A DNA stretch of 64,000 nucleotides from Amborella trichopoda (Eukaryota > Streptophyta > Magnoliopsida > Amborellales > Amborellaceae), in NCBI RefSeq assembly GCF_000471905.2, contig NW_006499848.1:1753388-1817387 (forward strand), in the 5' to 3' direction. This document shows, in pieces, positions 1-12,388 of the stretch (positions are counted from its first letter, which is position 1; every line of letters starts with the position of its first letter). The notes beneath the pieces were generated by a model that was given only the letters and a program-made list of their open reading frames with translations, had not been told where the DNA came from and made no database searches. A program made the position numbers and the translations under genes.

Positions 1-234
1 ATTTTATCAATAATATATTTTTAATTTTTTTTATAGGTGCTCCCCAATGAGAAGATGGCACGTACCAAATTCATTTTCATACAATTTGTATAAAAAACAA
101 CTAAAAATAAAATACTTTGAGACATCGGATCTAAAACCAAACGATGAGTGGCTCTCTCGATCAAAATTGGACGGTTGGATGGTGGGGGAGGGATAGAACT
201 TCTATGTTGTAGGGGAAGTATAGAAACCTTTCCC
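1..234. mobile_element. Right half of a Mutator-type MITE, cut by window start
   Basis: This stretch matches 10460-10654 closely along its whole length, including the shared terminal string AGGGGAAG.ATAGAAACC followed by TTCCC or TTTCCC. The fuller copy at 10193-10654 has both inverted ends, so this is the right half of the same non-autonomous family. No coding capacity is visible. The left half lies before the window. Confidence 0.6.
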
Positions 235-1029
235 TAGTTTTAATTATGTTGATTATTTACTTCTTTAACTAACAAAGGGTTATCCAAAGATCAACTTTTT
301 TATTTGTCAACAAATAATTGAAATGGTTGTTTATTAACTATGGTTTATAAATTTTTGGGCCTAAGACATCATTGGTGCAAATGATTGAGCTTCTTCATAT
401 ATAAGAAATTATATTGAGAATTGTTCTTGGTTGACAAAATGAACCCAAATGATGGTTAATCCATTATGACTCATTGCCATCATCTGATGAGAGGGACATT
501 GATAATAACAAATGCAAAACTGCCTAATTCATTTGTTTTGAAAATTTTTGTTTTTGTCTAGCCCCATAATGCTGCCAACAGGCTAAAACTAATTTGGGGT
601 TTTTTTGATGATTTTAGTTTTGTTAATTGTCTGATCTCATTTTTTGTCGGTGTTCTCACATTAGAACATGATTGACGTCTTCTCTTGCTTTGGGGCATTT
701 ACCCCACAATATTGAGCTTGGTTTTTGTGAAGTGGAGTTTGGCATAATGAAGGATGCGAGCTTGGTTTTTGTGAAGTGGAGTTTGGCATAATGAAGGATG
801 CAATAAGTCAAGGTTTAATGCAGTTTTATTTGCAATTGCAGGGCCCCTTTGGCCGTTGGTGTAAGCCAACTTTTAGAAAATCTGTTATACGGATTGGAAC
901 TGCCCGATCTGGATCGAATTTGGCTGTATCCGTTTTAGATTATGTAATTTATTGGGATCCAACCAAGTCCCCTCCTGAACCGTCCCATTCAGGTGGCCTG
1001 TACCGGTTCTATCATAAAAAACTCGACAC
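235..1029. other. Intergenic DNA with a perfect 44-bp tandem duplication
   Basis: No gene is recognised. A 44-bp unit beginning GAGCTTGGTTTTTG occurs twice in perfect tandem at 714-757 and 758-801, which looks like a recent slippage or unequal-exchange event. A short open frame follows (776-1093), but it has no recognisable domain and runs into the satellite, so it is not called as a gene. Confidence 0.7.
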
Positions 1030-4000
1030 CTCAACCGGTTCCTCCATTTTCAATATCTTTTTTAATCTCAACTGGCTTCCCCATTTTCAATAACTTTTTT
1101 AATTTTTAAAAAAATATATCTTTTTTAATCTAGTTCCCTTTCAGTAACTTTTTTAATTTAAACCGGTTCCCCATTTTCAATATCTTTTTTAATTTCAACT
1201 GGTTTCCCACTTTCAATATCTTTTTTAATCTCAACTGGTTTCCCCCTGTTCAATATCCTTTTTAATCTCAACTGGTTTCCCCGTTTTCAGTATCCATTTT
1301 CAATATCTTTTTTAATCTCATCTGGTTTCCCCATTTTTAGTATCCATTTTCAATATCTTTTTTAATCTCAACGTGTGGAAACCATTTTCAGTATCTTTTT
1401 TATTTTTAATCTCAACTGGTTTCCCATTTTCAGTATCTTTTTTAATTCAGTATCTTTTTTTATTTATTTTTAATCTCAACTGGTGGAAACCACTTTCAGT
1501 ATCTTTTTTATTTTTAATCACTGGTTTCCCCATTTTCAGTATCTTTTTAATTCAATATCTTTTTTTTTTTTAATCTCAACAGGTGGAAACCATTTTTAGT
1601 AGCTTTTTTATTTTTAATCTCAACTGGTTTCCCCATTTTCAGTATCTTTTTTAATTATTCAGTATTTTTAAAATTTTAAAATTTCAGTATCATTTTTATT
1701 TTTAATCTTCCACCATATTTCAGTATCTTTTTTATTTTTAATCTCAACTGGTTTCCACATTTTCCGTATCTTTTTTAGTTCAGTATCTTTTTTTTTTTTT
1801 TAATCTCAACAGGTGGAAACCATTTTCAATATCTTTTTATTTTTAATCTCAACTGGTTTCCCCATTTTCAGTATCTTTTTTAATTCAGTATATTTTTTAA
1901 TTTAAAATTTCAATATCTTTTTTATTTTTAATCTCAACTGGTTTCCCCATTTTCAATCTCAACCATTTTCAGTATTTTCCCCATTTTCTCTATTTTTTTA
2001 ATTTAGTATCTTTTTTAATTTTTAATCTGAACTGGTTTCCCCATTTTCAATCTCAACTGGTTTCCCCATTTTCAGTATTTTTTTAATTTAGTATCTTTTT
2101 TAATTTAATTTTTTTTTAATTCAGTATATTTTAAAATTTTTAATCTCAACTGGTTTCCCATTTTCAATCTCAACTGGTTCCCCATTTTCAGTATGTTTTT
2201 TTAATTCAGTATCTTTTTTAATTTTAAAAAATAATTTTTAATCTCAACTAGTTTCCCATTTCCAGTATCTTTTTAAAATCAATATCTTTTTTGGTTTCTC
2301 ATTTTCGTTATATTTTTTAATTCAATATCGTTTTTGGTTTCCCATTTTCAGTATCTTTTCTAATTCAGTATCTTTTTTTATTTTTCTTTTTTGGTTTCCC
2401 ATTTTCAGTATCTTTTTTAATTCAGTATCTTTTTTAAATTTTTAATCTCAACCGGTTTCCCATTTTCAATCTTAACTGGTTTCTCCATTTTCAGTATCTT
2501 TTTTAATTTAAAAAAATAATTTTTAATCTCAACTGGTTTCCCCATTTTCAATTTAAACTGGTTTCCCATTTTCAATATCTTTTTTAATTCAGTATCTCTT
2601 TTGGTTTCCCATATTCAGTATTTTTTTTAATTCAATATCTTATTTTATTTTTTCAGTATCTTTTTTTAATTCAGTATCTTTTTTTATTTTTGTTTTTTGG
2701 TTTCCCATTTTCAGTATATTTTTTAACTTTTTTGGTTTCCCATTTTTAGTATGTTTCCCATTTTCAGTATCTTTTTCAGTTCAGTATCTTTTTTAGTTTC
2801 CCATTTTCAGTATCTTTTTTTTATTTTTATTTTTCTTGAGCATGTTTCCCATTTTCAGTATCTTTTTTAGTTCAATATCTTTTTTGGTTTCCCATTATCT
2901 TTTTTAATTCAATATCTTTTTTTATTTTTCCTTTTCAGTATCTTTTTTAATTTAGTATCTTTTTTTATTTTTCTTTTTCAGTACATTTTTTAATTCAATA
3001 TCTTTTTATATTTTTCTTTTTCAATATCTTTTTTAATTCAGTATCTTTTATGGTTTCCCATTTTCAGTATTTTTTTTAATTCAATATCTTTTTTTAACTC
3101 ATTAATTCAATAATTTTCAGTCAATATCTTTTTTTAGTTTTCCATTTTCAGTATCTTTTTTAATTCAATATTTTTTTTAATTCAGTATTTTTTTGGTTTC
3201 TTATTTTCAGTATCTTTTTTAATTCAGTATTTTTTTGGTTTCCCATTTTCAGTATCTGTTTCCATTTTCAGTATCCTTTTGGTTTCTCATTTTCAGTATC
3301 TTTTTAAAATTCAATATGTTTTTAAAATTCAGTATCTTTTTGGTTTCCCATCTTTGTTCCCATTTTGGTTTCCCATTTTGGTTTCCCATTTTCAGTATCT
3401 TTGTTTCCCATTTTTAGTATCTTTTCTAAATTCAGTATTTTTCTGGTTTCCCATTTTCAATATCTTTTGTTTTTTTGGTTTCCCATTTTCCGTAATTTTT
3501 TTTTCAGTATCTTTTTTGGTTTCCCATTTGCAGTATCTTTTTTAATTCAATATCTTTTTTGGTTTCCCATTTTTAGCATCTTTTTTTTTTTTTTTTTCGG
3601 TATCTTTTTTAACTCAGTATCTTTTTTTATTTTTCTTTTTCAGTATCTTTTTAAATTTAGTATCTTTTTTTAATTCATTAATTCAGTATTTTTCAGTCAG
3701 TATCTTTTTTGGTTTCCCATTTTCAGTATCTTTTTTAATTCAGTATCCTTTTTTTAATTCAGTGTCTTTTTTGTTTCCCATTTTAAGTATCTTTTTTAAT
3801 TAATTATCTTTTTTGGTTTCCCATTTTCCGTATTTTTTTTCCTTTTTGGTTACTATGTTCTTTTTTTCTTTTTGGTTTCCCATTTTCAGGATCTTTTTTA
3901 AATTCAAAATCAATTTAGTATTTTTTTTGGCTTCCCATTTTCAGTATTGTTTTAAATTCAATATCAATTGAGTATCTTTTTTGGTTTCCCATTTCCACTA

Positions 4001-4990
4001 TCTTTTTTAATGTATCTTTTTTTATTTTTTAATTTTTTATTTTTGGTTTCCCATTTTCAGTATGTTTTTTGGTTTCCCATTTTCAGTATCTTTTTAATTT
4101 AGTATCTTTTTTAATGTATCTTTTTTTATTTTTTTTATTTTTCTTTTTTGGTTTCCCATTTCAATATGTTTTTTGGTTTTTCATTTTCAGTATCTTTTTT
4201 AATTCAGTATCTTTTTTAATGTATCTTTTTTATTTTTTATTTTTCTTTTTTGGTTATCTTTTTTATTTTTCCAGTATCTTTTTTAATGTATATTTTTTAT
4301 TTTTCTTTTTTGGTTTCCCATTTTCAGTATCTTTTTTAATTCAATATCTTTTTTGGTTTCTCATTTTCAATATCTTTTTTAATTTAATCTAATAGTATCC
4401 CCATTTTCAGTATCTTTTTTTATTTTCTTTTGTGGTTTCCCATTTTCAGTATCTTTTTTGGTTTCTCATTTTCAATATCTTTTTAAATTTAATCTAATAG
4501 TATATTTTTAAATTTAATCTAATTGTTTTCCTATTTTCAGTATCTTTTTAAATTTAATTTAATAGTATATTTTTTAATTAAATTTTGGTTTCCCATTTTC
4601 AGTATCTTTTTTAATTTAATCTAATGGAATCTCTTTATAATTTAATTTAATCTAATAGTATCCCCATTTTCGGTATCTTTTTTTATTTTTCTTTTGTGGT
4701 TTCCGATTTTTAGTATCTTTTTTAATTCAGTATCTTTTTTGGTTTCTCATTTTCAATATCTTTTTTAATTTAATCTAATAGTATCTTTTTAAATTTAATC
4801 TAATTGATTTCCCATTTTCAGTATCTTTTTTAATTTAATCTAATAGTATCTTTTTTAATTTAATCTAATTTAAAAAAAAATAGTCTAATAGTATCTTTTT
4901 TAATTTAATTTAATTGGTTTCCCATTATCTTTTTTAATTTAATCTCATAGTATTTTTTTATAATTTAATTAATTTTTTAAAAAAATTAAT
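1030..4990. repeat. Degenerate AT-rich, pyrimidine-biased tandem repeat of about 4 kb
   Basis: The plus strand is almost entirely T/C with A-containing spacers. It is built from variants of CATTTTCAGTATC and TTTTTTAATTCAGTATC. Three sub-domains can be read. From about 1030 to 2560 the unit includes AATCTCAACTGGTTTCCCC; from about 2280 to 4360 it is dominated by TTTTTTGGTTTCCCATTTTC; from about 4380 to 4990 it changes to AATTTAATCTAATAGTATC. Repeat units vary in length and are not in strict register, so this is a decayed minisatellite. The many small open frames inside it encode low-complexity F/S/V/I peptides and are not genes. Confidence 0.9.
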
Positions 4991-6735
4991 CTAATGGTAT
5001 CCTGTTTAACCCTTGACATCACCCCTTATTTGACTCATCAAAGTTCATCAATGGGCCCTTGGCATCCCAATCACGTGCGGCCATTTTGAAGATTGGGTGT
5101 AACTGCTTTTATAGGAATTTTTGCTCTCACATTTCATCGATTTGGGACAATTCTTCTTTGTCCATTCTTTCGACTCAAACACGTGATGACATTGTAGTGA
5201 TTAAACTCCATCCAATGGTATTAGCCGATGGGATTAAAAATAAAAATATAGTACTAGCTCATAAGATATTAAAAATAATAATAATAATATTATTACTGGT
5301 TTATTGAACATAAAAAAAAAAACCAGTTTATAAGACATTTTAAAAGAAAAAAGTAACACTAGCTCATACCACTTCAAAATCTATTTTCAAGTTGCTTTAT
5401 CAATCATTCCACATTGCAAGTATGTTTATTTATTTATTTTCTAAATTTTATTAAAACATGATTATAAATTTATATTTTAAAATTTTATATTTTTGTTTAC
5501 ACTAATTATTACACAATCGATTTATTTATTTGTCAGGGTCATGCTCTTGTTTTTTTTCCCTTAAATCAAAAAGTTCAAAACTATTTTACACTTTTTTTCT
5601 TTTTTTCACTATAAATTTGAGTTAGAAATATCCATTCTATTCCAATGAGTTGCATTTTAAATTTCATTTGACTACAGTAATGGATAACAAATACTTAAAT
5701 AGTATTTTGTCATGTGGCGGAGACCACATTTCTATATGTGCGGTATTGAGGTATAAAGCATCAATCTTAACAAATAGGTGGTTCATCTAAAAACAATTGA
5801 AACTAAAAATCCAAATGTCTTCTTAATGAATTGTTGCCTTGAATCGTTGTTATATTTGAGCAATGATATCATGCAACCGTTGTATAGTAATATGATGCAA
5901 CAAGGTTTAAAAACCATCTTATGGCCATTTGTTTGATCCAAATTTTGAAATATACAATCTTTTCATTTTAATGAATAATTATAAAAAAAGAAAAAAATGA
6001 AAACACAACCTAGAAAGTATTTTTTTAGCCCATTTAACATAGGCCGTTCATTTTGGTGAGATGCTTAGATCTAGGCCTTAGAAGGATTTTTTTAATTTCA
6101 AAATTTTTTGGATGGCTTTATTATCATTAGATGAACAATGTTAAAAAAGAAAAAAAAAATGATTTTGAGTTTATAAAGGCTAAGATCTTGAAATTCACAA
6201 AATGAATGGTCTAGATTCGTTTTTGGAGATGACTCATTTTGACCATATCTAGGGTTCAGATTTAACTTTTTGTTTTTTGGGATTGAATGTTGAGATGAAG
6301 AGAGTGTGTGTGCAAAATTTGGGGTCATGCAAATACCACAAACATAGTTTTTTAGAAGCGTCATAGCATTACACTACGATACAAATATTACATTGGATCA
6401 TTGCTCTTTCTTAATAGAATTATTATTTTAAGGGCCAAAACCCTTGCCACACACTTGTCCAATACTATTAGAGCCATTAAGGCTAACGCTGAATTCACTA
6501 CCCACCACCGCAATTACATGCCCTACACCCCACACCCCACACCTTTAATGCATGCCTACATAACTCATAAGGGGGTGTATCGTGGTTAGGCTATTGCACA
6601 GGTCACAATTGCCCATGCATGCTAATTCAAGCCTCCATAGGTCATCAAGATGGCTTATTACACACTCATTCCATTATATATACAATGCCCGGTTTCATAT
6701 GACATGTGGCCCTCATACAAGCCAATGTCTGGTTC
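4991..6735. other. AT-rich intergenic DNA, no gene seen
   Basis: This is mostly A/T-rich sequence with short homopolymers. The open frames (for example at 5059-5307 and 6098-6364 minus) lack domains and codon bias. I see no RNA gene here. Confidence 0.5.
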
Positions 6736-7145
6736 AATTACACAATTCAAATTCAAATGCCCAACTGCAAAGGCTGGATGGCTTGGCCCGGTCAGCTTGG
6801 CCTAAAAAACTAAGGCCTCGGCCACAAAATATGACCCAATGGCTAGGTCAAAGCTGGACAACCATGGCCCGTGGGGTCAGGTCAGGCCGTCTCTAGGGCA
6901 AGGCCTACTTGGTTCAACTCAGCCTCGACCACTTTTTCTTTGTTTTTTCATTTTTTATTTGGCTCGCGCCAACCCTATCCTAATAGGGCTTGGGCCAAGG
7001 CCTTTTTGGGCAGATCAAGGTTGGCCCTATGGGGACTAGGGCTGGGCTCAGGGCTAGGGTCATGACCTTTTGGCTCAATCAAGATTGGCCCTATGGGGAC
7101 TAGAGTTGGGATAGGACCAAGGGATGGCCCGGCCTTGGGCCAGCG
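6736..7145. repeat. GGCC-rich dispersed repeat, probably a non-autonomous DNA element
   Basis: A sudden GC-rich island with repeated GGCTTGGGCC and GGCCAAGGCC motifs around a T-rich core (TTTTTCATTTTTTATTTGGCT). The same layout, GGCC-rich flanks around a TTTTATTTGGC core, recurs at 9890-10150 and 26370-26630, so it is a dispersed family. The copy at 26370 starts with AGGGGTGGTAAT, which resembles plant hAT ends. Class assignment is inference; the ends of this copy are not resolved. The short open frames inside it are compositional. Confidence 0.5.
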
Positions 7146-8549
7146 CTATACTAGAGTAGTGCTCCTAAAGGGCCATCCACCATTCATTCTTGATGATGAA
7201 AGGGTTAGGATAAATTCTATGAGGATGAGGTTTACCGTTAATCTCTCCATTAGCAAGAGATGCCCGTTGTCCATTGAATCGAAAAATATATTTTAATCAA
7301 CATGAATACTGGGAATCCATGGTGGCGATACATGAGGGTTGTGTCTAAAACATGGATGGAAGGTGTTGAAGAAAGAGTGGCAGTCCCACTCTCCCTGTCA
7401 TCTACGTCCATTGATTTGATGGTGATCCACGTCCATCGATTGGATGGTGATGATAATGATTACAAAATTTTTAGTGATTAAATTGCATTTTTTTTTACTG
7501 TCCCTGATGATCCTACTACTCTCAATCTAATACTACTACACTCAATCTTGTGCTTCGAGAAAATTGCACTTGGCAGTATGAAAGTTTTTTATTTTGAAGT
7601 TAGTTTTGTGTAAGTAAACGGTGTAGATATTCCCTTCATAGTTTTATTTGAAGAATTGTTTGGGTTTGTTTAGAGTTATCAACGGTTTAAAATCATCACC
7701 ATTATAATTTTTTTTCAATTATTTGGGATCAATTATATGAATTATAGTCCGTCATTATGCTCTATCAAGGGTCCTACCTTTAGTGAAGTCATAAGTCCCT
7801 ATATATTTTTTTCACTACTTCTAACCATGTCTTTTTATCTCTTGCCATTTTTTAGCCTTCCATGTGAACCAACTCGCACCTAATAGTATTTTATTGGGTA
7901 TGCATTGTAATAACGAGCCCACCAAAGTTTACTTTCTTTCATATTCTCACCTATTGGAGCCACATTTTAGTTCTCCAAAATATATTCATTTCATAATAAC
8001 CGCTTAAAATACAAACATTAATGTTAAAATATGTGCAATGGGTGAATTTTCTTCAAAATTCAATAATTTTTGTTAAAATTCATTTTGTATAGGTAACTTA
8101 ATCATTAAGAGAATGTATATTTGATTTTTTTTTGTAAAAATACAATAGTATTTTGAAAATTAGTGTCCCGAAAATTTATTAGTAGCATGGCCTCGTCATT
8201 CAATAGAAATTGCAATTTTTTCCTTATAAAAATAATGAAAGTACCCTTATTTTTTAGTGATAATTATACATTAACCATTGCTTAATAAATAAGCTACCAT
8301 GAAAAATACATTTTTTTTAGGTAATTTAGTGGGAATTACGAGCATCTACCTGTTTTCTAAATCATCAGTAATTTTTAAGGTGTCAGGTGAGAATAGAAGC
8401 CTATACCTTAGCTGGGGCATAAGTAATGCTACCACTAGTACCCAACCCCATTCTCTAAAAGATACCATTTAAATAAAAAAAATACATAGTTAATAAATCC
8501 ACCCTATACAACCTGTTATATAATTAATATTTGTCGTGAAGAGTTGTGA
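7146..8549. other. AT-rich intergenic DNA, no gene seen
   Basis: No conserved coding segment, RNA gene or clear repeat end could be recognised here. Confidence 0.4.
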
Positions 8550-8795
8550 ATTTAGGGAGGTGTGATTTATACAAGGTTGCAATTTTATTTGTAGAAGTAA
8601 TATTGCAATATTCTACACTGTCTATTTTAATTAGATAGTGCGGATTTAACACATTTTTAAGATAGTATAAAAAAGTAACATGGCTTTTGAGATAATATTA
8701 AATCTACACCATTCAAATAAAATAGAAGATGTGGAATACTACTTTACTTCTACAAGTAAGGTTGTAACCTTATATAAACTTTTCCATTGTGGATT
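8550..8795. mobile_element. Short palindromic MITE
   Basis: The left half, reading TTTATACAAGGTTGCAATTT then TTGTAGAAGTAATATT, matches the reverse complement of the right half (TTATATAAGGTTACAACC then TTGTAGAAGTAAAGTA). Pairing runs over about 100 bp per arm, so the whole 250-bp unit is nearly one hairpin. The ends are approximate and no target duplication was established. Confidence 0.6.
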
Positions 8796-8998
8796 ATCTA
8801 TAATTATAAAAATATTCGGATGCTGACCAATTCATATTTGTCCCCTACAAAATCTAGTTTAATCATAGATTTTAGATTCAAATTTGTAGGAATAAAAAAT
8901 CCCAAACATGAGGATCATGAATATGGAAAATGAATGAATCTTAAAAATTTAAAACCAATATTTTTTGAATTTTTTTACTCTATCGGTTTTGGATTTAA

Positions 8999-9390
8999 GG
9001 GTGCGGTTTGTATAGAGTGTACGCTCTAAACAATCAAATTAGAGCCTATCTTCAAATGGCATCGAGAAATGTGGTTTCAATACTGGAAATCTTTGTGATA
9101 CCCTTAAATATATTTTCATTTTTATTTATAAAGTTTAAAGCTTAAAAAATTAGTGTAGATCGTCAGATCTATGAAAACTTGAAAATCTTGAAAATTGACG
9201 GTCCAAAAATGTATTACAAAATACACTTTTTCCAAAACATGAAATCCATTTTTTTCTCATGTCCATCCATTTTAATGTCGAGATGATCAATTTGAAGATA
9301 TTTTAGATATCAAAACAACCTTCTAATGAACTTTTTGAGATAGGCTCAAATTTCATTGCTTAGAGCCTCGACTCTATATAAACTTTTCCC
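8999..9390. mobile_element. MITE with about 60-bp inverted ends
   Basis: The left end GGGTGCGGTTTGTATAGAG pairs with the reverse complement of the right end (GGGAAAAGTTTATATAGAG). Pairing continues through GCTCTAA.CAAT.AAATT.GAGCCTATCT. A TTTAA string sits beside each end (8994-8998 and, one base displaced, 9392-9396), compatible with a short A/T-rich target site such as Harbinger or Stowaway-like elements use. The superfamily is inference. Confidence 0.6.
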
Positions 9391-9889
9391 TTTTAAGTAA
9401 TCCTTCTTTATGGCCTCGCATCTTGAAGCTAGGCGTTTGATGGTCCCTCACTCATTCAACACTTTTTCCATCATAAAATCGTAGTAGAGGACACCCTATT
9501 GTAGGAACAAAGTATGGTGCGGCGCCAACCTTACGTTACCAGGGTAAGACGTACCTTTAAACTTTGCCGCAGAGACGTAATTTTGGTGTTTGAAACTTAT
9601 GCGATAGCCTAAACATGTATTTTTTCATCTTTAATTATGGAATTTAGAGCTTAAGAAATGATACGAATTAACCACACCTGTATATACTTAGAAGTCTAAA
9701 AAAGGCGCAGTCTAGATATTACGTGGCAACGTGTATTATTTTTAACATTTGAAATTTTTTTTTTTTTCATATTCATACATCTCGAAATAAAGCTGATCAA
9801 TTAGAGAGTTTTTCAAGGTCCAAAGTAGAGTCAATTTAGGAAAAATTATGAATGTAATCACAAATTTTAATGCGCCTTTTATGGCTAGT

Positions 9890-10150
9890 AATTGCTGGTT
9901 GGCCTGGAGCAGCACTAAAATACTAGGCCCTGGGACTCAAAAATGGCCCAAGGGGCTAAGCCAAGGTCAGAACTAAACTAGGTCTATGACAGAGTCAGCC
10001 CAACCATTATTTCCGTTTTTTTTTTGTTTATTTTTATTTTATTTGGCTTAGCCGGTTTAGTTAAGGCTTGGGCTAGGGTCTTTTTGGATTTTTCCAAGCC
10101 AGGTTAGAGATAAGGACAAGAGTTGAGCTAGGGCCAAGGCTAAATATTGG
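9890..10150. repeat. Second copy of the GGCC-rich dispersed repeat
   Basis: It has GGCC and GGCTTGGGCTAGGG motifs on both sides of a TTTTATTTTATTTGGCTTAGCC core, like 6736-7145 and 26370-26630. No coding potential is seen. Ends are unresolved. Confidence 0.45.
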
Positions 10151-10192
10151 ATATTTCGGCGATCGCCACAAAAATTTCTCAATTTTAAAAAA

Positions 10193-10654
10193 GGGCAAGC
10201 TTTCTATGCTTCCCCTACAACATAGAAGTTTTATCTTCCCCTTATCCAACCGCCCATTTTGAATGGAGGGTTAAGATTGCCCCAATCACAATGTCATGTC
10301 TCAACACTATTTTATTTTTAATTTTTTTCTATAAACTATTTTGACACCAAATTTTGGACGTCCATTCCTCTATTAAAATATCACTAGTGAAAAATATAAA
10401 AAAATAGTTTCAATAAAATGAAATGACCAAAATACCCCTGGAAAATTCAAGGGGTATTTTAGTCATTATATTTTATCAAAAAATATTTTTAATATTTTTT
10501 ATAAGTGAGCCCCAATGAGAAGATGACATGTACCAAATTTATATTCATACAATTTGTATAAAAAAAATTAAAAATAAAATGCTTTGAGANNNNNNNNNNN
10601 NNNNNNNNNAGGATAGAACTTCTATGCTGTAGGGGAAGCATAGAAACCCTTCCC
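10193..10654. mobile_element. Mutator-type MITE with long inverted ends and 9-bp target duplication
   Basis: The left end GGGCAAGCTTTCTATGCTTC pairs with the reverse complement of the right end (GGGAAGGGTTTCTATGCTTC). Pairing continues through the string around CATAGAAGTT. The flanks TTTAAAAAA (10184-10192) and TTTAAAAAG (10655-10663) look like a 9-bp target duplication with one mismatch, the length used by Mutator-like elements. No transposase is present. The right half matches the fragment at 1-234. The 20-N gap lies inside this element, so its middle is not fully known. Confidence 0.7.
10590..10609. other. Assembly gap, 20 N
   Basis: Twenty undetermined bases. By comparison with the copy at 1-234, roughly 70 bases should lie here, so the gap size is probably nominal and the assembler may have failed in the hairpin-forming inverted end. 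Confidence 0.98.
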
Positions 10655-10663
10655 TTTAAAAAG

Positions 10664-12055
10664 ATAATCATTTGGGATTGTAAACTAAATATAAAAAATT
10701 TAAAAAATGAAAAAGAAAAAAAAATTTCACTAAGAGAGCACATGTATAATGCGCACCTTAAGGATCATACCTTAATGAAAAAGGTTTAAAGAAAGAATGG
10801 TAAGCCCATGTAAAATTGTACACATATCTTTTAACGTCTCTTCATGTTCTTTAAGGTGTGTATTGTAAACTTGCTACTTCGGCAAATTTTTTGTTTTTTT
10901 TTTTTGAATTTTCGGGATCCACCTTACAATCGCAAATAATAATTGTATGAAGTATTTTCATGTGAAAAAAAATTACACTTGAATTAAACTTTGAATGCAA
11001 ATAAGTCTTTTGTTTGAGGGATTCCACTCTGCAATACGCTCAATAGGAGCACACTATACGCCTTGAGGTGTGACTTTAAACGATACGATTCGGAACTTCA
11101 CAGTCCAAACCACTTGTTTAGTTAAATTCTAAAGTGACAATTTCCAAACTTTTAAGTTCCAAATCAATTTAGCACCTAAAGAAATATAAGTAACCAGTTC
11201 AAAACATGAAGTTCTCGTGCTAAAATCGAGGCAAAAAAGAAAGATCAATGTTTCAAAGTCCGAGTTTGGGATTGAGGATGTTTTGACAAAAATAAAAAAT
11301 GGAAACTATTCATTTATTTTTGTATATGGAGGTCATAATCATTATTGTACCCCTGATTTCAATTGGGTATATTGTAAGAGTGTCATTGAATAAACACAAA
11401 GTTTTAAAAAAAAGTTTTTATTGGACTTCGTGATTCATCCCAAGCCATCTAATTTAACATCTAATGAGTAGGAATGGTTGTGATTTTCATGTACAAAAGA
11501 TAAATGGTCTTTCTGTAGACAATAAAAAAAAAACTCAGAAAATATATGTATATTTAAAAATAAAAATATATATTTAAACATTTTTATTACCATAAAATAA
11601 AAAAAAATGGTTTGATAGGGCTGCAGTCAAGTTAAAATAAGTAAAGCTTCACTTCATAACTTAAATTTTCAAGAAAAATCTTTACATCGATCATTTCAAC
11701 TTGAACATTATGGTTGTGCAAGAAAATAGGATTATAAGCTCTAAAAATAGTGTATATTGTAACATATTATTTAGACCATCCATTTCGTCTTAAATCATAG
11801 ATATGCAAGATTTGTACTATTTTTTAAGTTTCAAATTTTATGATTAGTGTTTAAAATTTATTTTAGAGCCGCCATGAAAACTTTTGAGTTTCAAATTTTA
11901 TGATTAGTGTTGAAAATTTATTTTAGAGCCACCGTAACTTTTGCAACCGAAAGTGCTTTCCGGACGAGGGTTTGAGGTGTTGGCTTTATTTTGTTTTCAT
12001 AAAGCCTAAGCTTTACATGAACTTTTCAGAATCTCTTGGATAAACTTTCCTTTAT
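10664..12055. other. Intergenic DNA with a 60-bp tandem duplication
   Basis: No gene is seen. A 60-bp unit containing GTTTCAAATTTTATGATTAG is present twice in register at about 11821-11880 and 11881-11940. GTAAAGCTT at 11641 and AAGCTTTAC at 12008 may be the inverted ends of a decayed MITE around this duplication, but the match is short. Confidence 0.45.
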
Positions 12056-12283
12056 TGCCCCTTATAGGCCCAAAAGCCATTTTTCTCATTAAGGGGCAAT
12101 TTGGTCATATTCTTGAAAGTCGAAACAAAGAGAAATGCAAGGCTATTGCCGTAATTCGATCAAGAAACATGGTCTATCGCCAAATATTTCCTGATAAACT
12201 CATTCCATTTCTCCCGTAAGATACCTCTCTGCTAAAAAAAACTTCAAAGAAAAGGAGAGAGAGGTTCAGAGTCAAATCAGAAG
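12056..12283 (+). promoter_or_regulatory. Upstream region and 5' UTR of the 61-residue protein gene
   Basis: This is the region directly 5' of the ATG at 12284. It holds AGGCCCAA near 12066, which matches the site II type element (GGCCCA/TGGGCC). Such elements are common upstream of plant genes for ribosomal and mitochondrial proteins. A purine-rich leader (AAAGGAGAGAGAGG) sits just before the start codon. No clear TATA box was found. The promoter role is inferred from position. Confidence 0.4.
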
Positions 12284-12388
12284 ATGGTGAAGGTCGCAAC
12301 CTTCTTCGCCATGACGCTTGGTGCCTTCGTGTTCTGGGAGTCTCTTGATAGGCTTCACGTCTACATGGCTTTGCACCAAGACGAAAAG
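12284..12388 (+). CDS. Exon 1 of a small conserved plant membrane protein (residues 1-35 of 61)
   Basis: The frame from the ATG at 12284 encodes 35 residues starting MVKVATFFAMTLGAF and ending in ALHQDEK. It stops exactly at a GT (AAG|GTAAAA) with no codon split. Residues about 5-18 are hydrophobic and can form one membrane span. From memory, plants have a conserved uncharacterised protein of about 60-63 residues with this N-terminus and the HQDEK.ERLE continuation (Arabidopsis At1g67785-like); this was not checked by search. The continuation is not nearby. It lies 31.5 kb downstream at 43902, in the matching phase. The function is unknown to me. A purine-rich leader and an upstream site II-like motif support a real transcription unit. 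The minus-strand open frame over this position is a shadow. Confidence 0.8.

Noticed and set aside
1373-4392. Several F/S/V-rich open frames in the first 4.5 kb
   Set aside because: They are translations of the degenerate TTTTCAGTATC tandem repeat in different frames, with no start context, domain or codon bias.
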